From: Cognatishimia activa
GTDB lineage: Bacteria > Pseudomonadota > Alphaproteobacteria > Rhodobacterales > Rhodobacteraceae
NCBI RefSeq assembly: GCF_017798205.1
Contig: NZ_CP060010.1
Location: 124,001 to 188,000 of the forward strand
DNA: 64,000 bases
Reading direction: 5' to 3'
The notes under the pieces were generated by a model. The model was not told the origin of the DNA, searched no databases, and worked only from the letters and a program-made list of their open reading frames with translations. A program made the translations under genes and the position numbers. How positions within the stretch are numbered: position 1 is the stretch's first letter; every line of letters starts with the position of its first letter. Shown piece by piece: positions 1 through 8,085 of the stretch.

Positions 1-588
1 CGCAAAGACCCCCGCAAACACTACTTTGCCGCCCTAGAGGCGCTGGACATAGAACTCGGTCGCCTCCTGGACAGCCTCTCCCCTGCCGAGCGGCGCGACA
101 CCGTCGTCATATTCACCGGAGACAATGGCACCACCCGCCAAGTCACCCGCCGCCTGAATTCGCAACGCGACGCCAAAGGCACGATCTACAACGGCGGCAC
201 CCATGTGCCGATGGTGATCACAGGCCCCGGTGTCTCAAAGGGCCGTACCGAAGGCCCAGTCCAAGTCACCGACCTCTTTGACACGATCCTCGCTTTGACC
301 GGTGCGCGCGGCCAAACTGCCGACAGCCACGACCTGACGCCGACCTTCACAGGCCGGTCCACAACCCGAGACGCCGCCTACATCGAGCATTTCTCCTCGC
401 GCTCAGGCCGCGGCAAACCGGTCTATGGCTGGTCCATCATCAGCAAAGACTACAGCCTCATCGCCCCAGAAGACGCGCCGATGGAACTTTATGCAAGCAC
501 GGACCAAAAACAGCGCAAGAACCTTATCAGCAAAGCCCAATCAGAGGCCGAGCAGCTGGTCGCGCTCCGCAAAGACTACCTGAACTGA
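1..588 (+). CDS. Sulfatase, C-terminal part (5' end outside the window)
   Basis: The reading frame is open from base 1 and ends with TGA at 586-588, so the first visible ATG at 205 is internal. Arylsulfatases hydrolyse sulfate esters. The catalytic half with the formylglycine site would lie upstream of the window. What is visible is the conserved metal-binding region FTGDNGT (about residues 38-44 of the fragment) and the segment KGTIYNGGTHVPMVI, which matches the lysine-containing 'G-x-YEGG-x-R-VP' block of sulfatases; here the usual arginine is histidine. The end of the protein is short after this block, as in compact bacterial sulfatases. The substrate cannot be told from this part. Confidence 0.8.
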   Translation, partial: RKDPRKHYFAALEALDIELGRLLDSLSPAERRDTVVIFTGDNGTTRQVTRRLNSQRDAKGTIYNGGTHVPMVITGPGVSKGRTEGPVQVTDLFDTILALTGARGQTADSHDLTPTFTGRSTTRDAAYIEHFSSRSGRGKPVYGWSIISKDYSLIAPEDAPMELYASTDQKQRKNLISKAQSEAEQLVALRKDYLN

Positions 589-594
589 TCCGCC

Positions 595-640
595 TTCATC
601 TTGCTATAAATACTCCGGGGGTTTGGGGGCTGGCCCCCAA
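595..640 (+). repeat. Dispersed TTTCATCTTGC-type repeat, copy 1, with downstream hairpin
   Basis: TTCATCTTGC at 595-604, then AAATACTCCGGGG at 608-620, is one of several copies of an intergenic motif in this window. It is followed by a hairpin, TTGGGGG (623-629) and CCCCCAA (634-640) with a 4-base loop, just after the sulfatase stop. It may act as a terminator, although there is no strong T run. Confidence 0.6.
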
Positions 641-756
641 TTCCCTCACATTTTCGCGCAAAGGCCTTTGCCTGCCGCCCAAGCCCCTTGCCTCGCCCCC
701 AAAAACTGCATAGATAGCCCGCTGTAATCGCACACTACAGCCACGCAAAGGCCACC

Positions 757-1125
757 ATGGAAAACGTTGTCCTCATCATCCACCTTCTTCTGGCGCTTGG
801 CCTGATCGGCATCGTTCTGATGCAACGTTCCGAAGGCGGAGGCTTGGGCATCGGTGGCGGTGGCGGCGGTGGCGCCGTTGCGGGCCGCTCAGCGGCGACT
901 GCTCTGGGTAAAATCACCTGGGTTCTTGCGATTGCCTTCATCTGCACATCCATCACACTGACCATTCTGGCCGCGCGCAACGCAGCCGGCACATCGGTCA
1001 TCGATCAATTGGGCGTCGAAGTTCCTGCAGGCGAAGCCACCGTGCCGACCGCACCAACAGCCGAAGGCAGCCTGCTGCCACCTGCTGAAGGCGACGACGC
1101 ACCACTGGTTCCAATCGCAGAGTAA
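757..1125 (+). CDS. secG: Preprotein translocase subunit SecG
   Basis: SecG is the small accessory subunit of the SecYEG channel and assists SecA-driven export across the inner membrane. The 122-residue product has two hydrophobic segments (about residues 3-20 and 52-70). The loop between them contains LMQRSEGGGLG and a run of glycines, which is the SecG signature. The tail is acidic and rich in Pro and Ala, a common lineage-specific extension. An AAAGG-like ribosome site lies just before ATG 757. It precedes pyrG, an arrangement I recall from other alphaproteobacteria. The long antisense frames over this gene are composition artefacts. Confidence 0.95.
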   Translation: MENVVLIIHLLLALGLIGIVLMQRSEGGGLGIGGGGGGGAVAGRSAATALGKITWVLAIAFICTSITLTILAARNAAGTSVIDQLGVEVPAGEATVPTAPTAEGSLLPPAEGDDAPLVPIAE

Positions 1126-1234
1126 CCACTCGGGTCGATTTCGGCTCCACCACCAGTACTTGAGTATCCAACGGATGCCGCAACTGTATCTTGCGGTCAT
1201 CTTGCCAAGCTATTGCGAATCCTTTATATGTGAA

Positions 1235-1322
1235 CCCCCGTGATACATCGGCAGAATCGCTGCCGAGGGTGTTCATTTTGAATGCAAGTCGCGCCCGAAT
1301 TGCGCGCATCAACTCACGGGGG
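1235..1322 (+). promoter_or_regulatory. Structured 5' leader of pyrG (candidate translational switch)
   Basis: A 9-bp perfect pairing CCCCCGTGA (1235-1243) with TCACGGGGG (1314-1322) encloses a hairpin TCGGCAG/CTGCCGA (1248-1254 with 1260-1266), a small TTCA/TGAA hairpin (1272-1275 with 1279-1282) and a CGCGC/GCGCG hairpin with a 7-base loop (1290-1294 with 1302-1306). The right arm of the closing helix contains the only G-rich stretch before the pyrG ATG at 1334 (GGGGG, 1318-1322), so the fold would hide the likely ribosome-binding site. The pairings are seen directly. A regulatory role is inferred. I cannot match it to a named Rfam family. Confidence 0.5.
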
Positions 1323-1333
1323 TCGCCAACTCT

Positions 1334-2977
1334 ATGGCACGATTTATCTTCATTACCGGCGGCGTGGTTTCTTCCCTTGGCAAAGGTCTGGCCTCTGCGG
1401 CTTTGGGCTCTTTGTTGCAGGCCCGCGGCTATTCGGTGCGCCTTCGGAAGCTCGACCCTTACCTAAACGTCGACCCCGGCACGATGAGCCCCTTTGAGCA
1501 CGGCGAAGTCTTTGTCACCGACGATGGCGCAGAGACCGACCTCGACCTCGGCCATTACGAACGCTTCACCGGCGTGCCTGCGCGGATGACCGATTCCGTC
1601 TCCTCTGGACGCATCTATTCCAACGTTCTGGAAAAAGAGCGTCGCGGCGACTACCTCGGCAAAACCATTCAGGTCGTTCCCCATGTGACCAACGCTATCA
1701 AAGCGTTCATCTCAATCGGTGAAGACGAAGTGGATTTCATGCTTTGTGAAATCGGCGGTACCGTGGGCGACATCGAAGGCCTGCCGTTTTTCGAAGCCAT
1801 CCGTCAGTTCAGCCACGACAAACCCCGCGGCGAATGTATCTTCATGCACCTGACCCTGCTGCCTTATCTGGCGGCCTCAGGAGAGCTGAAGACCAAGCCG
1901 ACGCAGCACTCTGTGAAAGAACTGCAATCCATCGGCATCGCGCCTGATGTTCTGGTCTGTCGTTCCGAACAGCCGATCCCCGAAAAAGAACGCGAGAAAA
2001 TCGCGCTGTTCTGCAACGTGCGCAAAGAAGCCGTTGTCGCCGCCTACGACCTCAAGTCCATCTACGAAGCCCCGCTGGCTTACCATCGCGAAGGCCTTGA
2101 TCAGGCAGTTCTGGACGCCTTCCAGATCGCCCCTGCCCCGAAACCGAACCTCGATCGCTGGAACGACGTCTACGATCGGATCCACAACACGGACGGCGAA
2201 GTTTCCGTGGCCATCGTTGGCAAATACACCCAGCTTGAGGACGCCTATAAGTCCATCAAAGAGGCCCTGATCCACGGCGGCATGCACAACCGCTGCAAGG
2301 TCAATGTGAACTGGGTCGACGCCGAAGTCTTTGACAAGGGCGATGCCGCCCCGCATCTGGAAGGCTATGATGCAATCCTCGTGCCCGGCGGCTTTGGCGA
2401 GCGCGGCACCGAAGGCAAAATCAAAGCAGCCCAATTCGCGCGTGAACACAAAGTCCCCTACCTTGGCATCTGTCTGGGCATGCAAATGGCCGTTATCGAA
2501 GCCGCGCGCAACACCGCTGGCGTCGAAGGCGCGGGATCTGAAGAATTTGACCACGAAGCAGGCAAAAAGCGTTTCGAACCCGTGGTTTACCACCTGAAAG
2601 AATGGGTTCAGGGCAACGCCAAAGTCACCCGCAAAGCCGATGACGACAAAGGCGGCACCATGCGGCTGGGCGCCTATAACGCTACACTGGCCGAAGGGTC
2701 CAAAGTCGCCGAAGTCTATGGCACCACCGCCATCGACGAACGCCACCGTCACCGCTATGAGGTCGACATCAAATACCGCGAACAGCTGGAAAAAGCTGGC
2801 CTCAAATTCACTGGCATGAGCCCGGATGGCCGCCTGCCAGAGATCGTCGAATGGCAAGATCACCCTTGGTTCATCGGTGTGCAGTTCCACCCGGAACTCA
2901 AGTCCAAACCGTTTGATCCCCACCCGCTCTTCCGCGATTTCGTGAAAGCCGCGCTGGAAAATTCGCGCCTGGTCTAA
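1334..2977 (+). CDS. pyrG: CTP synthase
   Basis: CTP synthase makes CTP from UTP, ATP and glutamine, the last step of pyrimidine nucleotide synthesis, in the cytoplasm. The 547 residues match the family length. The N-terminal amidoligase domain starts with [15 protein letters not shown] and carries the [11 protein letters not shown] block (about 138-148). The C-terminal class I glutaminase domain has the nucleophile Cys380 in GICLGMQ and the HPEL motif near residue 521. The gene follows secG and stands behind the paired leader at 1235-1322, which probably controls its translation. There is no strong purine-rich ribosome site other than the G run inside that leader. Nothing is missing from the enzyme. 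Confidence 0.98.
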   Translation: MARFIFITGGVVSSLGKGLASAALGSLLQARGYSVRLRKLDPYLNVDPGTMSPFEHGEVFVTDDGAETDLDLGHYERFTGVPARMTDSVSSGRIYSNVLEKERRGDYLGKTIQVVPHVTNAIKAFISIGEDEVDFMLCEIGGTVGDIEGLPFFEAIRQFSHDKPRGECIFMHLTLLPYLAASGELKTKPTQHSVKELQSIGIAPDVLVCRSEQPIPEKEREKIALFCNVRKEAVVAAYDLKSIYEAPLAYHREGLDQAVLDAFQIAPAPKPNLDRWNDVYDRIHNTDGEVSVAIVGKYTQLEDAYKSIKEALIHGGMHNRCKVNVNWVDAEVFDKGDAAPHLEGYDAILVPGGFGERGTEGKIKAAQFAREHKVPYLGICLGMQMAVIEAARNTAGVEGAGSEEFDHEAGKKRFEPVVYHLKEWVQGNAKVTRKADDDKGGTMRLGAYNATLAEGSKVAEVYGTTAIDERHRHRYEVDIKYREQLEKAGLKFTGMSPDGRLPEIVEWQDHPWFIGVQFHPELKSKPFDPHPLFRDFVKAALENSRLV

Positions 2978-3086
2978 CGGGCCAAATTAACCATCTGGCA
3001 CGTTTTCGCGCAGATCGTTTCGCGAAATCCCAAACCTCGTGTTAGCCTCCTTTTGCGCGGTCCCCGACTGACGCAAGGGAGGCTAT

Positions 3087-3572
3087 ATGTCATTGTTAAC
3101 TATTCGCCGGGCGCGCGCGTCCGACGCCAAGTCGCTTGCAAAGATCGGTCATCAGGCCTGGCAACGTGGCATTGCGGCCCATCTGCCCGCGAACGCCCGC
3201 GACAAGATCGGCCCGCAAGTCTTTGAAGACTTTGCAAATTCCTTTCCAGACGAAATCCTGATTGCCGAAGACGAGGACGGCATTCTTGGCTTTGCCGCCA
3301 CGGAAAACGGCGACAATCACGTGACAGATCTTTGGGTCGCGCCCGCCAATCAAGGTAAAGGCATCGGTTCGCAACTCATGAAACGCATGGAAGATCGCGC
3401 CCGCAGACGCGGCTTTGATTCCGTCGAGCTTGAGGTGCTTACATCCAACACCCGCGCCCTCAGCCTCTATAAATACCTCGGCTACCGCGTCACCAAACGC
3501 GGCATGAAAATGGACCGCGTGCTGGAACTCCCGCTGCATAAAACCAAACTCAAGAAATCCCTATTCTTCTAA
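3087..3572 (+). CDS. GNAT family N-acetyltransferase (RimI-like)
   Basis: The 161-residue product has the GNAT fold: an N-terminal strand (SLLTIRRARASDAKSLAKI), the acetyl-CoA loop VAPANQGKGIGSQLM (the Q-x-x-G-x-G/A signature) near residues 87-101, and the terminal block LYKYLGYRV with the basic tail. Members acetylate amino groups of proteins or small molecules. The substrate cannot be read from the sequence. The start is well set by GGGAGGC just before ATG 3087. It is a single-gene unit between pyrG and the TerB pair, and the dispersed repeat follows immediately. Confidence 0.88.
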   Translation: MSLLTIRRARASDAKSLAKIGHQAWQRGIAAHLPANARDKIGPQVFEDFANSFPDEILIAEDEDGILGFAATENGDNHVTDLWVAPANQGKGIGSQLMKRMEDRARRRGFDSVELEVLTSNTRALSLYKYLGYRVTKRGMKMDRVLELPLHKTKLKKSLFF

Positions 3573-3573
3573 G

Positions 3574-3600
3574 TTTCATCTTGCCTGAAATACTCTGGGG
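3574..3600 (+). repeat. Dispersed TTTCATCTTGC-type repeat, copy 2
   Basis: TTTCATCTTGC (3574-3584), then GAAATACTCTGGGG to 3600, sits right after the GNAT stop. It is followed by GC-rich self-complementary sequence (GGCCGCAAGGCC and GGGGCAAAGCCCC within 3605-3630) that could fold and end transcription. Confidence 0.65.
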
Positions 3601-3683
3601 TGAGGCCGCAAGGCCGAGGGGCAAAGCCCCTATTGCGCCATGACCTCCTGCGTCCCATAGTGACGAAAAACAGGGACATTTTC

Positions 3684-4103
3684 ATGTGGGACGACTTTCT
3701 CGCGCGCCTGCGCGGCACACCAAAAGCACAAGAGCTTCCAGAGCCTGACGAAAAGCTAGCCCTCGGCGCACTTCTCGTCCGCGTCGCGAAATCGGACACC
3801 TTTTACCACGTCAACGAGATCGTCGAGATCGACCACATCCTCGCAAATAGCTTCGGTCTGAACGCGGTCGAAGCCGCTAAGCTCCGCGCCACCTCGGAAA
3901 AGCTGGAATCCCATGCACCAGACACCACAGACTTTGCCGCACTGATCCGCGAAACCGTCGACTATGCCCATCGGTTGGAAATCACAGAGCAACTCTGGAA
4001 GGTCATCCTGGCCGACGGGCGCGACCTGCCCGAAGAACACAGCGCATTGCACGAGATCGAAAGCCACCTTGGGATCAATCCTGCCGACAGCCCCGCGCGA
4101 TAG
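3684..4103 (+). CDS. TerB-like tellurite-resistance family protein (first of tandem pair)
   Basis: A 139-residue all-alpha protein of the TerB type, starting MWDDFLARLRG. I chose ATG 3684 rather than the frame-open start at 3600 because the region before it is repeat and hairpin sequence, and because MWDDF aligns with MFADF of the next gene. TerB domains bind divalent metal through two acidic loops. The second loop (ILADGRDLPEE) is intact, but the first reads AKSDTFYHVNEI where the partner gene has ARADGDYAQAEI, so one metal loop appears degenerate. Function is unknown; some relatives occur in stress and membrane-associated complexes. It probably shares an operon with the two downstream genes. 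Confidence 0.75.
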   Translation: MWDDFLARLRGTPKAQELPEPDEKLALGALLVRVAKSDTFYHVNEIVEIDHILANSFGLNAVEAAKLRATSEKLESHAPDTTDFAALIRETVDYAHRLEITEQLWKVILADGRDLPEEHSALHEIESHLGINPADSPAR

Positions 4104-4148
4104 CTCTCAAGCCTTGACGCCCGAACAAAAAATACCAATCTAGCGCTC

Positions 4149-4583
4149 ATGTTTGCTGATTTTCTAAAGCGCCTCACTGCCCCCGATCCCGAACCCCTCA
4201 ACGATGGCGACGCACGCCTTGCCCTGACCGCCCTTCTGGTGCGCATCGCGCGCGCCGATGGCGACTATGCGCAGGCCGAAATTGATCGGATCGACCGGAT
4301 CACAGCTGCGCGCTATGGGCTTTCTGCTTTCGAGGCCAGTGCCCTGCGCAAAGAGGCCGAGACCTTGGAAACCGAGGCCCCCGACACCGTCCGTTTCACC
4401 CGCGCCATCAAGGACGCCGTGCCTTTTGAAGGACGCATCGCTGTGATTGAAAGCCTGTGGCAAGTGGTTTTGGCCGATGGGGAACGCGACGCCGAAGAAG
4501 ACTCTCTGGTGCGACTGGCGGCCAACCTCTTGGGGATCAACGACCGCGATAGCGCCTTGGCGCGTCAAAGGGTTTCTAAATGA
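4149..4583 (+). CDS. TerB-like tellurite-resistance family protein (second of tandem pair)
   Basis: A 144-residue TerB-type protein clearly paralogous to the gene before it; shared features are LALxALLVRIA, the LGIN near the C-terminus and two acidic loops. Both loops are complete here: RADGDYAQAEID (about 34-45) and LADGERDAEED (about 109-119). It overlaps the next gene by four bases (ATGA at 4580-4583), which indicates translational coupling with the PhnD-like protein. The biochemical role is unknown. Tellurite resistance should not be assumed, because no TerC, TerD or TerE gene is nearby. Confidence 0.8.
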   Translation: MFADFLKRLTAPDPEPLNDGDARLALTALLVRIARADGDYAQAEIDRIDRITAARYGLSAFEASALRKEAETLETEAPDTVRFTRAIKDAVPFEGRIAVIESLWQVVLADGERDAEEDSLVRLAANLLGINDRDSALARQRVSK

Positions 4584-5341
4584 TTGCGGCTCTGGGCATG
4601 TATGACCGGCCGGAAACAGCGGCTGCGAATGATGCTCTTTGGACGGCGATACAACAGAATTTGGGATATGGCCCAGATGGCCTGACACGGGATCAGGATT
4701 TTTGGGATATCTGGCAGTCTCCGGACCTGCTCCTAGCCCAGACCTGTGGCTTGCCTTATCGCGCGAAGCTGCATGACAAGGTTACCTTGGTCGGCACGCC
4801 GATCTACGACATTCCAGATTGTGATGACGGGCACTATTATTCAGTGCTCGTGGCGCATGCCGATGCCGCAGACGAACTCTCTGATTTCGACGGCTGCGCC
4901 TTTGCCTATAACGAAGCGCTCAGCCAATCCGGTTGGGCCGCGCCGACGAAGGCTCTGGTTGAGGGCGGCATAAAACCCGGCAACCTCTTGGAAACAGGCG
5001 CACATCGCGCCTCAGCCATTGCCGTCGCAGAAGGTCGAGCGGATCTTGCGGGCCTCGATGTTGTGACATGGCAGCTCATCCAGCGTCACGACGCCTTTGC
5101 GAATGATCTCAAAGTAATCGCAAAGACCGAACCAACCCCGGTCCTGCCCTTGATCTCGGCGCAAGACCGCGACCCTGACCCTCTGTTTGACGCAATTGAT
5201 GCCGCGATTTCAGCGCTTCCTGATGCCACGCGCGACGCGCTTTTCCTGCGTGGTTTAACCCATGTGCCCAAAGCCGACTATTTGGCGCAACCCATTCCGA
5301 TCCCACCGGAAAGCTTTGACCTCCGCCAGCCTGCGCGTTAA
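4580..5341 (+). CDS. PhnD-like phosphate/phosphonate-type binding protein without export signal
   Basis: A 253-residue protein resembling the periplasmic binding fold of the PhnD/PtxB type: an early LGMYDRPET segment, LAQTCGLPYRAKL at about 53-65, FNYNEALSQSG-like wording in FAYNEALSQSGW at about 112-123, and VTWQLIQRH at about 161-169. Family members bind phosphonate, phosphite or similar anions for ABC import. This one has no signal peptide or lipobox, so it probably stays in the cytoplasm, and no transporter genes adjoin it. It overlaps the TerB gene by ATGA and is followed after 34 bases by a glutamine amidotransferase. A sensing or enzymatic role is possible but unproven. Confidence 0.7.
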   Translation: MIAALGMYDRPETAAANDALWTAIQQNLGYGPDGLTRDQDFWDIWQSPDLLLAQTCGLPYRAKLHDKVTLVGTPIYDIPDCDDGHYYSVLVAHADAADELSDFDGCAFAYNEALSQSGWAAPTKALVEGGIKPGNLLETGAHRASAIAVAEGRADLAGLDVVTWQLIQRHDAFANDLKVIAKTEPTPVLPLISAQDRDPDPLFDAIDAAISALPDATRDALFLRGLTHVPKADYLAQPIPIPPESFDLRQPAR

Positions 5342-5375
5342 CCACTTCCGGCCCCTAGCCTAAGGATCTTCACAG

Positions 5376-6056
5376 ATGAAAATCGGTTTTCTTCTTTGCG
5401 GAACCATGCCGCAACCTGCCATCGATGCCCATGGAGATTATACCGAGCTTTATGCAGAGCTATTGGGCGGTCAGGGGTTCACTTTTGACTCTTGGAATGT
5501 ACATGCTGGCGACTTCCCTGAGTCTCCTCAGGACGCTGATGGCTGGCTGATCAGCGGGTCAAAGCACGGTGCCTATGAGGACCATGATTGGATCCCACCG
5601 CTTGAGGATTTCATCCGAGCAAGCGTCGAAGCTGCCCGCCCCATCGTTGGCATTTGCTTTGGTCATCAGATCATTGCACAAGCCCTTGGTGGCAAAGTAG
5701 AAAAATACGAGGGCGGATGGACATTGGGCCGCCAGACCTATGACTTTGCAGGGCTGGATTTGCCGCTTATGGCCTGGCATCAGGATCAGGTCACCGAGAT
5801 CCCCGAGGGCGTGCAGATCATCGCCAGCACCGACAGATGCAAACATGCGGCCCTCTTGTACGGGGACCGTGCTTTCACGATGCAGCCCCATCCGGAATTC
5901 GACGCCGAAACCGTTGAAATCTTGGCTGAGGTGAACAAAGCAAACGTGCCTGACGAGCTTCTGAAAGCCATCCCAAACGGCCTCTACGAACCGATCGCAG
6001 ACGAGATTCTCGCCGATCAGATTTCAGATTTTTTCAGGCTGTCCCGCAACCCGTGA
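5376..6056 (+). CDS. Class I glutamine amidotransferase (GMP synthase-like)
   Basis: A 226-residue stand-alone glutaminase domain. The nucleophile Cys94 is in GICFGHQIIAQ, and the catalytic His-x-Glu lies in QPHPEFD near residues 171-177. The oxyanion-type loop ISGSKHGAYED is at about 59-69. Such proteins resemble the amidotransferase half of GMP synthase and the PuuD-type gamma-glutamyl hydrolases. The partner synthetase, if any, is not obvious here. It lies 34 bases after the PhnD-like gene on the same strand, so it is probably in the same transcript. The acceptor is unknown. Confidence 0.85.
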   Translation: MKIGFLLCGTMPQPAIDAHGDYTELYAELLGGQGFTFDSWNVHAGDFPESPQDADGWLISGSKHGAYEDHDWIPPLEDFIRASVEAARPIVGICFGHQIIAQALGGKVEKYEGGWTLGRQTYDFAGLDLPLMAWHQDQVTEIPEGVQIIASTDRCKHAALLYGDRAFTMQPHPEFDAETVEILAEVNKANVPDELLKAIPNGLYEPIADEILADQISDFFRLSRNP

Positions 6057-6165
6057 CCCGCTTGCAATAGCGGTACGATTTCACACTCTCCTCAGAGTTT
6101 AGCCTCGTTTTCTCACCGCCACTGTTTTATTATTTCCAAAGCATAACTTAAGAAAAGTGAAAACT

Positions 6166-7380
6166 ATGGCCCTGCCAGACGTCTATTCCTCCGAGCCGAT
6201 CCCAGAGTCTGTCCGCCCGGAAATCGAACGCCTTCTGCAAACTGCTGACCTCTTCCGCTACACCGCGCCTCAGGATGCGCCGGTGGCACTGCTAGAGCAG
6301 GAATTTGCAGAGATGCTGGGCACGAAATATGCGCTGGCGGTGTCGTCTTGCTCGGCCGCTTTGTTCCTTTCACTAAAGGCGCTCGGCTTGCCCAAAAACG
6401 CTCGGGTGCTGATTCCTGGCTTCACCTTCGCTGCTGTGCCCTCCTCAGTCGTCCATGCGGATTATCAGCCGGTGCTCTGCGAAGTCGGCGAGAATTATCG
6501 CATCGATCTCGCCGATTTTGAGGCCAAGCTGGGCGATGTGGATGCGGTGATCATCAGCCATATGCGAGGCCATACGTCTGATATGGACGCGATCATGACG
6601 CTCTGTGACGCACGGGACATTCCCGTGATCGAGGACGCCGCCCATTCACTGGGCACCACCTGGAATGGCCAAAACATCGGCACGATTGGCAAGGTCGGCT
6701 GTTTCTCTTTCCAGTCCTACAAGCTGATAAACGCAGGCGAAGGCGGCATTCTAATCACCGATGACGCGGATCTGGTCGCGCGAGCGGTGATTATGTCGGG
6801 TGCCTATGAGCACAACTGGCAGAAACATAAATCCCGCGCAGGCGACAACAGCGCCGAGCTCGAAGAGGCCTTTGCCCTCTGGCAAAACAAACTGCCGCTC
6901 TACAATCTGCGCCTTGGCAATATGTCGGCCGCTTTGGTGCGCCCTCAGTTGGCCGAAGTGCCGCGTCGCGTGCGTGACGGTCGGGCGAACCACGACTATG
7001 TGGCTGCGAAACTGAACGAAAACGCATGGATGCAGGTGCCTAACAAACTTGCTCCAGAAGAGCGCGCGCCAGACAGCATTCAGTTTAACCTTGAAGGTAT
7101 GAATGACGCTCAGATCGCGGCGTTTCAAACTGCGGCGCAGGACCGTGGCATCAAGGTTCAGGTGTTTGGAGCCTCGCAAGACAACGCCCGTGCCTTCTGG
7201 AACTGGCAGTTCATCGAAGACCTTCCAGAGCTGCCGCAAACCCGCGCTATGTTGATGCGGGCCTGTGACGTCCGCCTGCCCGCGCGCCTTAGAAAAGACG
7301 AACTAGACGTGATCGCAGATATTCTGATCGCAGCGGTCAATGACGTGATGGAACCCACCCAGCTTGCCACAGCGAGCTAA
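6166..7380 (+). CDS. DegT/DnrJ/EryC1/StrS family PLP-dependent aminotransferase
   Basis: About 404 residues with the fold-type I features of sugar aminotransferases: SSCSAALFLSLKAL near 61-74, the PGFTFAAVPSS block near 85-95, VIEDAAHSLGT with the cofactor-binding Asp, and FSFQSYKLINAGEGG with the presumed Schiff-base lysine near residue 195. These enzymes usually aminate nucleotide-linked keto sugars or form aminated antibiotic precursors. The reading frame can also start at GTG 6157 (adds MKT); ATG 6166 is preferred. There are no sugar-nucleotide genes beside it, so the substrate is open. A bidirectional hairpin terminator follows. Confidence 0.85.
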   Translation: MALPDVYSSEPIPESVRPEIERLLQTADLFRYTAPQDAPVALLEQEFAEMLGTKYALAVSSCSAALFLSLKALGLPKNARVLIPGFTFAAVPSSVVHADYQPVLCEVGENYRIDLADFEAKLGDVDAVIISHMRGHTSDMDAIMTLCDARDIPVIEDAAHSLGTTWNGQNIGTIGKVGCFSFQSYKLINAGEGGILITDDADLVARAVIMSGAYEHNWQKHKSRAGDNSAELEEAFALWQNKLPLYNLRLGNMSAALVRPQLAEVPRRVRDGRANHDYVAAKLNENAWMQVPNKLAPEERAPDSIQFNLEGMNDAQIAAFQTAAQDRGIKVQVFGASQDNARAFWNWQFIEDLPELPQTRAMLMRACDVRLPARLRKDELDVIADILIAAVNDVMEPTQLATAS

Positions 7381-7388
7381 GGGCGAAG

Positions 7389-7420
7389 AAAAACGCGGCC
7401 TCCGGGGCCGCGTTTTCGTT
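7389..7420. terminator. Bidirectional rho-independent terminator between DegT gene and phaR
   Basis: AACGCGGCC (7392-7400) pairs with GGCCGCGTT (7405-7413) and is followed by TTTTCGTTT on the plus strand. On the minus strand the same stem is followed by TTTTTCTTCG, so it can serve both convergent genes. It abuts the phaR stop codon. Confidence 0.8.
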
Positions 7421-7962
7421 TAAGACAGTTTGGACAGTTTGGCCTGAAGATCGGCGAGCTGTTTCTTTATGTCGGCGAGATCCTCGCCCTCTTCTTCTTT
7501 CGCGGGCTCAGGTTCCGGCGCAGAGGTGCCGCCGGTCCAGCCGGAAAACCCGCCACTCATCGCCTTCATAAAGGCCTCTTGCTGCGCCATAAGCGCCTGC
7601 ATTGGGCTGTTCTCGGGCATTTGCTCCATCATCTTGTTCTGACCTTCCCGCAGCATTTCAAAGCTGGTGGCCAGGAACTGCGGCACCATCGAGGTCGCCT
7701 GAGATGTATAGGAGCGCACGAGGTCGTTCAAAACATTCACCGGCAGCATGTTTTCGCCGCGGCTTTCGTGTTCTGCGATGATTTGCAAAAGATACTGACG
7801 GGTCAGGTCATCGCCAGATTTCAGGTCTACGATCTGAACCTCTCGGCCAGAGCGGATCACAGCAGCAATATCGTCCAGGGTCACATAGTCGCTGGTTTCG
7901 GTATTATAGAGCCGGCGGCTCGCGTAACGCTTGATCAGAAGCGGGTTGTCACTCTCTGCCAA
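7420..7962 (-). CDS. phaR: Polyhydroxyalkanoate synthesis repressor PhaR
   Basis: PhaR represses phasin and its own gene and is released when it binds polyhydroxybutyrate granules. The 180-residue product has the diagnostic N-terminal DNA-binding region with KRYASRRLYNTETSDYVTLDDI, the central LVRSYTSQA and FEMLREGQ helices, and an acidic C-terminal tail ending in a short coiled coil (IKKQLADLQAKLSKL). No ATG is available. Translation probably starts at TTG 7962, because GGGGAGA stands five to six bases before it and the protein begins in the conserved place. A PhaR-type half-operator lies 36-58 bases upstream, which suggests autoregulation. Confidence 0.95.
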   Translation of the reverse strand: MAESDNPLLIKRYASRRLYNTETSDYVTLDDIAAVIRSGREVQIVDLKSGDDLTRQYLLQIIAEHESRGENMLPVNVLNDLVRSYTSQATSMVPQFLATSFEMLREGQNKMMEQMPENSPMQALMAQQEAFMKAMSGGFSGWTGGTSAPEPEPAKEEEGEDLADIKKQLADLQAKLSKLS

Positions 7963-7997
7963 AATTGTCTCCCCAGATTTTCAGCACTGCAGCAGAC

Positions 7998-8020
7998 TTT
8001 TGCGCGTGCAGCAAAAAAAA
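7998..8020. promoter_or_regulatory. Candidate imperfect PhaR operator before phaR
   Basis: TTTTGCGCGTGCAGCAAAAA begins at 7998. Its right half TGCAGCAAAAAAA is identical to the right half of the perfect operator before phaP (8634-8645), while the left half is degenerate. A second TGC-rich stretch (CACTGCAGCAG, 7986-7996) is next to it. Autoregulation by PhaR is known in relatives and inferred here. Confidence 0.5.
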
Positions 8021-8022
8021 GC

Positions 8023-8049
8023 AAGGGCGCGCCGCATTGGCGCGCCCTT
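8023..8049 (-). terminator. Rho-independent terminator after phaP
   Basis: AAGGGCGCGCC (8023-8033) pairs perfectly over 11 bp with GGCGCGCCCTT (8039-8049) across a 5-base loop. On the minus strand it is followed by a T-rich run (GCTTTTTTTTGC), so it fits the end of the phaP transcript. phaR would then be made mainly from its own promoter. Confidence 0.75.
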
Positions 8050-8085
8050 TAACCATCCGATGGGGGGAGGTAAATCGGTAGGTAA

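Noticed and set aside
1235-1322. tRNA or selC-like gene in the pyrG leader
   Set aside because: The closing helix and hairpins look cloverleaf-like, but the 3' hairpin is eight bases from the closing strand, the T-loop consensus is absent and no anticodon arm of 5 bp exists.
1877-2923. 348-codon open frame antisense to pyrG
   Set aside because: Composition shadow of pyrG; the predicted protein has no family features.
3600-3683. N-terminal extension of the first TerB-like protein
   Set aside because: The bases are repeat and hairpin sequence after the previous gene, and the paralog starts at the position matching ATG 3684.
3684-4583. Tellurite resistance locus
   Set aside because: Only TerB-like genes are present, without terC, terD or terE; TerB domains occur in many other contexts.
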